Source: Paramecium tetraurelia (taxonomy: Eukaryota; Ciliophora; Oligohymenophorea; Peniculida; Parameciidae). Taken from it: 64,000 bases of DNA. The notes beneath the pieces were generated by a model that did no database searches, had not been told where the DNA came from, and was given only the letters and a program-made list of their open reading frames with translations. The position numbers were made by a program, and so were the translations under genes. How positions within the stretch are numbered: the first letter of the stretch is position 1; the number at the start of each line of letters is the position of its first letter. The DNA lies in assembly GCF_000165425.1 (NCBI RefSeq), contig NW_001799646.1, positions 190,981-254,980 on the forward strand. Direction: 5' to 3'. Positions 1 to 10,082 of the stretch are shown piece by piece.

Positions 1-1297
1 GTGAGATACAAAGGTTTATATTTAGAAAGTAACATCAATAAACCCAAAGATGATAAGGAATCAGATACTAATGAATCAGATGAGTCAGATGGTGATAGCG
101 ATTCATATGAGTAAGAAGATTACTAATACCCATTTGAAATTTAAGAGCAAATCAAAATTTACAAATAGAAGACCCCAACCTATAAACTAATTGAGTAAGA
201 GTTAACCGTGTATTAAAATTAAGTGGACTATTAAGATCCTGATGCAATAACAAAATTGAGACTTTATCAAGAAAAATGCAATAATAGAATAGAATTATAA
301 ATTTTATATTTGAAGAATAAAAGATGGTTTTAGGAAAACTTAAATTTAAGAGACAATTTTACAATCATATTTGTTTCTAAGACTTTAGAGTATATCCAGG
401 ACTAAATTAAATTATATGAAGTCGATGCTTTGTCTTATGAATAGGTGTCAGCTATCATCTAAAATGTAACATAGAATTCAGAACTGTATTTAGAAAAAGT
501 AAAAGAATATGCTTATTAAAAACTCAAAGAAAAAAATTATTAACTCAAGTAATTTGAAATTCCAGAATAACCATCAGCAATAGAAACTGTTGATGAGATG
601 TTAGAAGTGGGTATTCCTGAAAATGTCAAGCCTTTTGAAGCTAAAGTGGATTGGAAAGAGGATTAATTTGATAATTTTGTAATAAAATGTTCAAGCAAAG
701 ATGAATTTGAAAAAGATGCTTAAGCATACTTTTCGTATGGAACAATCTCTAATAGATCGTTGTTATTACGATACGGGTTTACTCTAGAATACAATATATA
801 CGATTATGTGGAAGTGAAATCATAATATATTTAATACATACCATATGCAAGTGATATTGCAGAAGTATCAATATAATAAAATATTCATTTAGTACTTCCA
901 ATTGTCCAAGTACATGAAATTCAAAATTAAGTATACTAGAATCAACGATGATTTATTAATGTATTTTAAAATGCTAAACTGGTAATATGACTAAGGCATT
1001 TCATATCTATTTGATGATATTTATGATAGTGTAATTATCAATTAAGCTTACAATTTAATTGAAACATATCATTCAGATCATTATAAAGAAACCCTAAAAA
1101 GTTAAAAAGAAAAACTTACAGATTCAAAATTAAATTATCATGATTATTTCGCCTTAATTTATCAAATTGAAAAATAAAGAATACTTGAGGCTTAATTAGA
1201 GGCACTTTAGATTTTGAAATGTAAGATAGAGAAAAAGGAGTATGGCGAATAATAGTTTGAATGGAGTTCATATTTAGTAGAAAGGTTCAAAAATTGA
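1..1297 (+). CDS. SET-domain methyltransferase-like protein (SETD3/Rubisco-LSMT class), 5' end outside the window
   Basis: The frame is open from base 1 and stops at TGA 1295-1297, leaving 425 codons. A 19-nt intron (892-910, GTA...AAG) is needed to hold frame. Residues ~243-262 contain YFSYGTISNRSLLLRYGF, the block that closes the SET fold in SETD3/Rubisco-LSMT-type lysine or histidine methyltransferases; the helical tail after it resembles their substrate-binding domain. The region where the family has its Asn-His S-adenosylmethionine-binding motif instead reads roughly VDEMLEVGIPEN, so activity is uncertain. An acidic Asp/Glu/Ser stretch lies at residues ~16-40. The gene converges on CNOT9, with 147 bp between the stops. 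The family call is firm; catalysis and substrate are not known. Confidence 0.75.
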
Positions 1298-1444
1298 AGT
1301 CCATAAAACCAGAATGATTATTTTTAATAGAATTACATTATTTTCATACTTGATTATAGATATTCTGTTATACCTAATTCCTTAGTTACTAAATATGCAA
1401 TAATAAGCAAAGATTTTAATTTATTTAGATGCATATATTTATGA

Positions 1445-2602
1445 TCATTTGATCGAAAGATTTTGAAGCAAATTATTATGCCACTTTTTTACAACTTCAT
1501 CTTTAATAAAAGATTGTGTTGGGTCTTTTAATACTTGTGGCAAGTATTTTTTAAGGACTTCTCCAGCTCTAAAATTAATATTGTTAAATTACTTTTGGTT
1601 TTCAGAAAGTCTTAAATAACATCTAATTATATGTCTCAATAATCTCTAATCATCTTTTTAGGATTGATGCAGATCATCAATCATAGTTTGTAAGACTTGG
1701 CTAACTGCAAAAAATCTTTCAGGAGTCTAACAGATATAATTAAGACCATTGTCGTCGAGAAGGATCTTCTAAACTATGAAAGTAGCAACTGTTCTTGAAA
1801 GCTCTTGTCCTTTTTTCATGATTCTCAGACAAAGTGGAATGATTTCAGTTTGCATTAAAAAATTAATTGCCTCTGGATCATCTCCCTATGAAAAAATTAA
1901 AAATATTTAAACCTTCACCAAAGCACCTATGACACCCAAACTAGTAACTCTTAGGTTTTCAAAAGCTTTGCTCTTGTTGCTAGTATTTAGAAATGGATAC
2001 AAAAACAATGGAATATGAGCTATATTGGAATTTTAAATACCTCTTAAGAAACAGGATCTGGTTTGTACATGTAAAGCTAAGCATTATAGGAGTCCCAATA
2101 CGCTACAGATCCTAGATGACTGAGTTGGTGTAAGTTAGGCTGGTTGCAAGTGCTGATAAACAACTGCAATTTCTTGAAGACTGAAATAATTACAATTATT
2201 ACAATATAGCAATGGTACCAACAGAATGCCATAAGAGGGGTGCCAAATGTGGAAAACTTTCTCTCTTTTTTGATAATTCTGATAATGCTTATTCTCTTTT
2301 GTCCGTATCTCTTAATTATAGTATATACTGGACAACTAGCTCGGTATCTGAATCCTTTTGCATTCTACCAAACTAATAAATGTCAAAAATATATATACAT
2401 CATCCATGCTTTGTTCGGATAACTGTGTGCTCAAACTTTTTTGAAGACTTGGCGATGGTGAGTACCCTCCAAATATCATTTGCTGTGGAGGTGACTTTTG
2501 CTTAGCTTAGGCCTGTTCAAAGTATCTTTTGTCAGCTGGTGAGATGCTGACCATGCTATCGCTTCGATAATTTTGAGGCACGATCACATATTGATTTGAC
2601 AT
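1445..2602 (-). CDS. CNOT9: CCR4-NOT complex subunit 9 (CNOT9/Rcd1/Caf40)
   Basis: Encodes 360 residues across four exons; introns at 2373-2398 (26 nt), 2181-2202 (22 nt) and 1886-1912 (27 nt, GTT start). CNOT9 is the conserved armadillo-repeat subunit of the CCR4-NOT deadenylase, which shortens mRNA poly(A) tails and receives silencing factors. Seen in order: [72 protein letters not shown] and [12 protein letters not shown], all hallmark blocks of the family. The ATG is the first in frame before a Gln/Ser/Pro-rich leader of ~75 residues. Intron 3 has a length divisible by three and no in-frame TGA, so its retention would add nine residues without a stop. Confidence 0.96.
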
Positions 2603-3771
2603 TAGGAATTATTAATTATTTTTATTATAATAAAATAACCGAGTATTATAACTAATAAATTTTAGAAGGTTGATACATAATCATGTATAAAGTTCCAATA
2701 TTGATTATTAAATAAGGGATATATTTATTCAGACAAAAACTGTATATGATAGAGAAAGAAATTTTATAAACCTTTTGTTTAATAAATTTTATATCTCAAT
2801 ACTTCTAAACTAGGGATGTTTTATAATACATTTAATCACTATAAAAATTCAAATACTTATTGATTTCTTATTTAATATTAGGGATTCAACTCTTGCTATA
2901 AAAATTTCATATATTAGTTTCTACAAGAATTGGAAAAATTTCGTATCGAATTCAATGTGAATCTAGTGAATAAATTTTAATTTAACCTTCTCAATCCATA
3001 AGATCTGAATGACTGATTTTATTGATTATTATCCACTTATGTTAATAATTCTCATCTATAATGAGTTTAACCACCTAAAGGCAGATGCCTAATTTGTTAA
3101 TTAGCAAACTTTATTCCTATAACAATTGAAATCCTTTGATAAGCTAAACATATTAAACTCCTATATTCCCTAATTCATGTAGATAATGGTTCCAATTTAC
3201 ATAATAATTTAAAAAAGAATGGTATATGTATTGAACTAATTCCTCATCATAGAATACATATATTAAACCTCACTAACAATTCTTGAGTTGTCTGATGTTA
3301 TTGCCTCCTCATAGTAGAAATGGTATTATCTAAACTATCTTGTTAGATAATCATTTGCCAAGATGAATTTGAGCTGCTTATTACTTTTATAAATTTAAAT
3401 ATTTTATATTTAATCCGAATATCTTGAGTAATTTGCTCTTGTTTACTTCAAAAAATTATAGATGAATAAAATATTATTATTCAGGTTTTAACAACGATCT
3501 AATTTTCAAGGTTTTTTAATATAAAGTAAAACCAACAGAAATTATTTAGAACTTTCCCCAAAAATTTAAGGTTATATAAATTAATTTTATTTGTAAATAT
3601 TTTCATTTCAAATTTACAATAAATAAAATAATAATTTCAGCAAATTATACAAACATAAATATAAAAATAAATCGTATATTCAAAGAGCAATCGCAAAAGG
3701 AACATTAATAAGAAAAAAAGGGTTGTTACACAGTTTCGATAGATTTTACTTTATTCAACCTAAATTTTCAT
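2603..3771. other. A+T-rich intergenic region with one weak integrase-like relic
   Basis: No gene model could be supported. A 52-codon stretch on the + strand (3140-3296) reads HVDNGSNLHNNLKKNGI in part, loosely like the core of a DDE integrase/transposase, but it is short and stops on both sides. The inverted-duplication arm begins at about 3772. Confidence 0.6.
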
Positions 3772-3971
3772 GTAAAAAATAACAAAAAGGAAGTTTTTAA
3801 AGAAAGCAAAGTATAAGAAAAAATCTAAATCATAGAGCTGTAAAGTGTTTGGATTTAACAGAAATTACAAAAATGATAATGCAAAAAATCTTTTTCAAAT
3901 ACAACCTCAATTTTATTCAAATAGTATTCTTATGTTAATTCCAGCATCAGTTGTAAATTCTCCTTTCGATA

Positions 3972-6617
3972 TCAAAGTTCTTTTAGCTTAAAATATAGGA
4001 TCTCTAGTTATATGAAGTATTGTAATTGGAATAGCTAAAATAATAGTGAAAATATACTGTATTTGTCAATCAAAGATAGTGATGTATATTAGATGGGTAA
4101 GGTAGATTTTGCTAAATGCTTCTTATAAGTTTTATCTGAATCTGTAATATGTTGTTTTGTTTTAACATCCCATAAACGGATAGAGTGATCATCACTACCA
4201 GATGCTAATGTAGTTCCATCAGAAGAGAAACAGACTGAATTAACACATTTTTCATGGCCTTCTAATTTGAACATTTATTATCCACTATTAACATCCCATA
4301 AACGGATAGAGTGATCAGCACTACCAGATGCTAATGTAGTACCATCAGGAGAGAAACAGACTGAATTTACATAACGTTCATGGCCTTCTAATTTGAACAT
4401 TTATTATCCTGTCTTAACATCCCATAAACGTATAGACATATCACTACCTACCAGATGCCTAATGTAGTACCAACCAGGAGAAGAAATAGAACTGAATTAA
4501 CATAACATTTCATGGCCTTCTAATTTGAACATTTATTATCCTGTCTTAACATCCCATAAACGTATAGACATATCTCTACTACCAGATGCTAATGTAGTAC
4601 CAACAGGAGAGAAATAGACTGATATAACTGCTTCTGAATGACCATCTAATTTGGCTTTTTATTATCCTGTCTTAACATCCCATAAACGGATAGAGTTATC
4701 ATAACTACCAGATGCTAATGTAGTACCATCAGGAGAGAAACAGACTGAATCAACACATTTTTCATGGCCTTCTAATTTGAACATCTATTATCCTGTCTTA
4801 ACATCCCATATACAGATGTAGCTTTCTTTAGCATCATATATAGATTCACTACCAGATGCTAATGTAATACCATCAGGAGAGAAACAGACTGAATTAACAC
4901 AATGTTCATGGCCTTCTAATTTGAACATTTATTATCCTGTTTTAACATCCCACAAATGGATAGACATATCTCTACTACCAGATGCTAATGTAGTACCATC
5001 AGGAGAGAAACAAACTTATTTAACATTACCCTTATGACCAACTGAATTAACCTCTTATTTTAATGACTTAAAATCCCAAAAACGAATCATAGAGTCTCTA
5101 TTACTTATAAAATCATCATATTAACCACTACCAGACACTAACATTCTACCATCAGAAGAGAAACAGATTAAATTAATTTCTTTATGATAACATTGTAAAA
5201 AGTATTCTTCTTCACCAGTCTCAACATTCCATACAATAATATTATTAATAACACTAGCTGCTAAAGTAGTACCATCAGGAGAGAAGCAGACAGAAGTAAA
5301 CCTACATTTCATATAACATAATTCATTTTTTAATTGTCCTGTCTTAAGATCCCATAAATAGACCCTGGAACATGAACCAGTTCTACGATCTCCACCTCCA
5401 GATGCTAATGTAGTACCATCAGGAGAAAAACAAATTGATAAAATTTCGGTGTAATGTCTCTTAAATATTGCCTTTTCTTCTCCTGTCTCAACATCTAATA
5501 AATAGATATTGTAGTTCAAACCAGCAAATGCTATCATAGCAGCATCAGGAGAGAAACAAACTGGATAACAATCATCATATTAGATTATTTGCTTTCCTTT
5601 TATAACATCCCATATATAGAGGGTATTATCCACATCAACAGATGCTAATTTAAGACCATCAGAAGAAAAACTGACTGCCTTCACATAACTATTATGGCCA
5701 GTTAATTTTTATTTTTATTTACCTGTATAAAGATTCCATAAATAAATAAATTTCCCACTGCAAGCACCTAATATTTAACAATTAGGTGAATAACAGAGTG
5801 ACATTACCTCCCTCTCTCCTTCGATAACATATCTTATGTTTCCCCTTCTAAGATTCCACAAAATAATCGATTTATTACTACTTGAAGCGAAATAATGACC
5901 ATTGGGAGAATAGCAAAATGAATTTACATAATCACCTCGACTATTAAGCTCGATTACATCCATCCTTAAATTGATCCATTTACAATTAAATAATTTCGAA
6001 CCATTTAAATTCATCCCTTTAATAAGGACATTGTCAAATTCAGATCCACTTAAGTCGCATTTGGCAAAATTACCTCCTTAAAGTGAAGTATTTCTAATTT
6101 TAATATTTTCAAAAGAATGTGTTTTCAAATCAATTTTCATTTCAACTAACAAATGAAGAGAATTTGATCCACTTTGGATAAATTTATTATCAACTGAAGT
6201 GAGATGCACTAAATATTTTAAGAACTCAATTATATTTTCATCTCTCCCAATTTTCTCAATTAGAGATTATTTTTTTTCTACAATATCTTAAGTAGAGTAA
6301 TTTCTGGTATTAAATTCATGATCATGAATTTATTTCATAATTTGAGCAATTTATTTGATTTCGTTTATCAGCTAGTCTAACTTCTCGCATTTTTCTTGTG
6401 CGGAAGAATTGTGATCTTGTAAATGGTTTACCCAAAAGTTTTGGTTTTTTTTAGCTTGTTATAAAAAATTTAGAGAATCTGAAATCTACAATTTTTTTAG
6501 TATTTCTATGATTATTTGGAATATTTTCACATCTATAGATTTTGAGGAGGCCAAAACCTCGTACAAATCTTACTTCCTTGATTCTTGATCAAACGAGCCT
6601 ATTCTTCTCAAATTCAT
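3972..6617 (-). CDS. Pentapeptide + 14-repeat WD40 protein, left copy, with local frameshifts
   Basis: Single exon, 881 codons, open throughout when TAA/TAG are Gln. Order: a helical N-terminus (~1-150), a pentapeptide-like stretch (~180-200, [14 protein letters not shown]), then 14 WD40 units, enough for two seven-bladed propellers; most units end in LWDVKTG. This architecture belongs to a large ciliate family of presumed scaffold proteins with unknown partners. It is the inverted twin of 35552-38098. Two lesions set it apart: six single-base insertions within 4437-4515 scramble ~22 residues of one WD unit and then restore frame, and one missing base near 4090 replaces the last nine residues with a different tail ending at TGA 3972-3974. 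It may be real decay or local sequence error; it could still make protein. Confidence 0.85.
4100..5100 (-). repeat. Tandem ~126-bp WD40-unit repeats (left copy)
   Basis: Seven to eight near-identical units of roughly 120-145 bp, each holding the same Cys-Phe-Ser-Pro-Asp-Gly and Leu-Trp-Asp-Val codon blocks, follow one another. DNA-level similarity exceeds what the WD fold requires, which suggests recent unit duplication or gene conversion. Confidence 0.85.
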
Positions 6618-7473
6618 AAAGCAAAATAAAATATATTTTAATTTCTATAATTACAGAAAAAATACTAATATAAAAAGCAACAAATTTTTATAATTAAGGT
6701 ACTACATTTTATGCCACACAAAGGAGGTTTGAATTCTATTAGAGGGCTCAAGAGAAAAACATAAAGGTACACAATGTATGGATTCATATTCTCAGATTTC
6801 TTCCAAAATGATAGAAAACAAACAAGAGAAAACAGAAATCTACAAATTTATTATCTCTTTATAAAAATTCTAAAGTTATTCAAGAACTTTAACACCTTTA
6901 TTTAATAACATAGATCAAAAATAAGAGAACTTAGATTATGAATTTTATTAATTGTAATTAAGGATATATAGTTAATCATCAAAATGAACTAAGATTTATG
7001 AAAAAGAAGATAATGTTATGACTACTTTAACAATTATTTTTGAAAGATTAAAAGGCTGAAGTAGCTATTTATCTTTACTCAACTGATTACAAAGAGCTTC
7101 TTAAGCAACTATTGCTTGTCCATGATATTATGATAATCACCAATTAAGGATCCTCTATTATAAAAGGAAATTTCTCAAGTTGACAAATCACAACCTAGGT
7201 TTGATATTCGAAAATATATTTAATTAAACCGTTAGGTATTAGACGAATACATACAAATTATTTTCTTGTATTAAATAGATGTTACTAAAATGAATTATGA
7301 TCTGATTGTTATAATTTCAGAGATTGAGAATAAAGTTTATAGATCAATGAACATTAAGGATTTTAAGTATTAATAAAGAAAAAACCTCTTACTCTTTTTG
7401 CTTAAAAAAACACCTCACTCTTTTGCTTAAAAAACATCTGAAATCTTTCTTAATTTAGTTAGAACTATTTTGA

Positions 7474-7929
7474 GAAAATGATGGATTTTCCTCAAACGGA
7501 TTTATTGATGGAGCGGAAATCTATTTTTTGAGCACCAAATTTTAGACTTTCTTGAAGCAACAGTTGATGAAAATTTTGTTTGTATAAGCACTTTACTTAG
7601 TAAATAAATTGTTTTTGATGTAAACTAATTATAGGGTTGTATCTGAAAAAGACCTGGTGATTTTGAAAAATATATTTTAATCGGGTTAAAAAATCTCAGT
7701 ATTCGGGAAGGAAATTTCGTTGGAATAAAATTTAAGTAAGAGTTTTATTATAATTTTTGGAATATGATATTATAGTTTTGTATAGTTTAATTTATACCCC
7801 TATTATAATTGGCCTCCTGTGTACTCGAGTTATAATTTGAGGGAAAATCTGACAACTGTCAAATATCTGCAACATATTACTAAAGCAAAGATCCTATTTA
7901 GTACTCATTTAGCTTATAACTCCGAATGA
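7474..7929 (+). pseudogene. Possible decayed protein-coding remnant
   Basis: A frame with no TGA for 97 codons (7474-7764), then a TGA, then 53 more open codons to TGA 7927-7929, all in one frame. The translation has mixed composition (for example VVSEKDLVILKNIFQSG and YNWPPVYSSYNL) rather than the Asn/Ile/Lys monotony of spacer DNA. No start codon with good context, no recognised domain and no clean intron bridge the break. It could be a pseudogene, a missed exon pair, or chance. Confidence 0.25.
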
Positions 7930-8134
7930 TATGTAAGGAAGGTTAATAAATTTAGAAAAAAACTAAGCGCCCCCAGATTGAGATTATAAAAGAAATATAT
8001 TTTTAAATTAGGCCAAAGAGAAAATAGTTTTTATCAATTGCAGTGATTCATAAATAAGAGGAAATGATTTTAGGAATCTATTATTAAATAATATAATTCA
8101 TTATTATATAAAGTTATAGGTATGGTTTTTTAGT

Positions 8135-8199
8135 ATCGCTCTTCACTAACATAACAATCACTCGCTTATAGAGATGCAGAGATGGTTTGTAAGAGCGAT
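8135..8199 (+). other. 9-bp perfect inverted repeat, possible structured RNA
   Basis: ATCGCTCTT at 8135-8143 is mirrored by AAGAGCGAT at 8191-8199 around a 47-nt loop, followed by a T-rich run. The stem is G+C-rich compared with its surroundings. No tRNA, snRNA or snoRNA signature was recognised. Confidence 0.3.
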
Positions 8200-8474
8200 T
8201 TTATTCTTTGATTGTAATTGAAATTTATTATTTCTCATTTACAAATCTAAGTAAATAACTTTAATGGAAATTATGAGAACCTTTTAAGATATTAATTGCT
8301 CAAAGTTAGAAGCTAATGTTTATATATTCGTTAAGCAAGATTCAGTACTGAAATATTGCTAACGTAGCCACATTATAAGAAGAATTAAATAAAAGTTTTG
8401 AAATAACTGAATTCTTTTAAGTTTATAGAGAAATATCTATTGATTAAGCATAAAAAAATTAATTTTATCTAGAA

Positions 8475-9242
8475 ATGTCTCATTCCGAATTGATACAAAC
8501 TCAAAGGAAAGCTTGGAGCATTGAAGAGGATCAAATGCTTCAAGAATTGAGATATAGCAAATGTCTCGATTGGATTGAAGTGGCCAGAAGAATAGGAGGG
8601 AGAAACCCTTCTTAGTGCGCTTAGAGATGGAAGAGAATCAAGGGATACAAATTGAGAAGATAATGGACTTAGGAGGAAGATGACAAACTCAAGAATTTAG
8701 TAAAAGAATATGGATATCATTGGAGCAAAATCAGCAAATTACTACCGAATCGCTCGGGCAAATAAATTCGAGAACACTATCTTAATTAATTGCATCCAGG
8801 ATTGAACAGCGAACCTTGGAGCAAAGAAGAGGATGAAAAAATTATAGAAATCTATAACGACGTAGGAGGTAAATGGAGCGTCATCTAAAAAAACCTGTAA
8901 GGTAGATCAGAAAATAGCATCAAGAATAGGTTCTATTCATACCTTCGAAATAAATATCTCAAAATCAAGAACCCTTATTATATTGTTCCAAAAAAAGAAC
9001 AATTGAATTTATCAAAAGCTGAACAAAAAATCAATTCAATTGTTTCAGCTTAATCATAAGAATACTCTCCATAGATGAGTTTCAGTCAAACATAGCCATA
9101 TGTAATGCCAATTAGTATGTGCAACATGCCACCAATAAGTACAGTGAATTTGTTTCCACAATTTTAAATACTCTATCCCTATTTCTAGTTTCCTCAAACT
9201 CAATATTTGTTGCAATGTCTATCAAATACAATTTAATAATGA
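8475..9242 (+). CDS. Three-repeat (R1R2R3) Myb-like DNA-binding protein
   Basis: Single exon of 255 residues ending in Gln-Gln-TGA. Three successive Myb/SANT helices-turn-helix: R1 (~10-57, AWSIEEDQML ... QCAQRWKRI), R2 (~62-108, QWTQEEDDKL ... GKQIREHYL) and R3 (~114-160, PWSKEEDEKI ... ENSIKNRFYSYL). The spaced tryptophans and recognition-helix residues match the c-Myb/plant 3R-Myb class, nuclear regulators often tied to the cell cycle. The C-terminus is Gln/Pro/Tyr/Phe-rich and could be an activation region. The first repeat breaks the usual Trp spacing slightly. The ATG is the first in frame after A+T-rich leader DNA. Confidence 0.95.
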
Positions 9243-10082
9243 TTAAAGATTAAATATTATTTGTTATATCGAGTGTTACCATATAAAAAAAAATTTATTT
9301 AATTAAGATCACTATATATTAAATTAATACATAATTTTACTACAACTTTATTAAAAGCTTTGGTTTTTCATAAACTAATAAAATAGAAAATTCAGAAATT
9401 GCATAATTTTTTTTTCATAATTATATATATTTTAATATGTAACTTTGCTTAAAAATAAGGAAGTATTTTACTTTTTCATTGTTACTCGAAGAATAGCTCC
9501 TTGATTATGCTTACTTTTTCCTTTCCTTAAATCCTAACCCTAAAGGGAATCTTGGAAATTATAATTTCTCTAAATGTCTCCCAAGTAATCAAAAACTCCT
9601 TATTTAAGCATAAATTCTCAATTTCTTTATTTATCCTATATAAAGTAATTAAAAACTTAATTGGATCTGAATTGGACATCACTGATACTAATAAAATTAA
9701 ATATCAACCCTTGAGTTTTATGTACTCACTTTATTTCTTAACTTAGTAAAGTAAAATATTCATATTAATTAATTAGTTAGCTCATTCTCCTTTAATTAAT
9801 AAAATTGGTAGATCTTTTTATGTTCATCAAATTTTTGAAAATAATAGTCATATCCTTAGATATAAAAATATAGGTTATTTCCTTTTGAAAGATTTCTTTG
9901 AAAATTCAGAGACCCAATATTTATAGTTTAAATCTTCATAAAAAGAATTTATTATTGGGAATTAAAAGTGGCCTAATTAATATGAGTTGCATTTCATATA
10001 TTTAATATTTTCACTTATGCTAAAAATAACAACAAATGATATAATTATAAATAAATATATGATTAATTTAATATGTTCTTAA
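9243..10082. other. A+T-rich spacer between Myb and RSPH3
   Basis: A + strand frame starting at ATG 9552 is free of TGA through this spacer and on into the antisense of RSPH3. Its Ile/Asn/Leu/Lys-rich translation has no recognisable domain, and overlap with a conserved gene argues against it. Confidence 0.5.

Larger units (their letters stand above)
3772..7037 (-). repeat. Left arm of a ~3.25-kb inverted duplication (pair of 35133-38377)
   Basis: Read on the minus strand this segment matches 35133-38377 nearly base for base: ~420 bp upstream of the WD40 gene, the whole gene, and ~200 bp after it. Similarity is very high in the gene (one 138-residue stretch differs at two residues) and fades toward both outer ends. 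The arms face each other across ~28 kb. Differences include six one-base insertions at 4437-4515 and a one-base deletion near 4090 in this arm. Confidence 0.93.
6618..8474. other. Long intergenic region; degenerate ORF remnants and one hairpin
   Basis: The first 420 bp belong to the duplication arm. Beyond it, 7000-8000 holds decayed open stretches described separately, and 8135-8199 has a perfect 9-bp inverted repeat. No intact gene is seen before Myb at 8475. Confidence 0.6.

Noticed and set aside
9528-9545. CCTAACCCTAAAGGG, looking like telomere repeats
   Set aside because: It is not a tandem of the ciliate C4A2/C3A3-type repeat, and genes continue on both sides.
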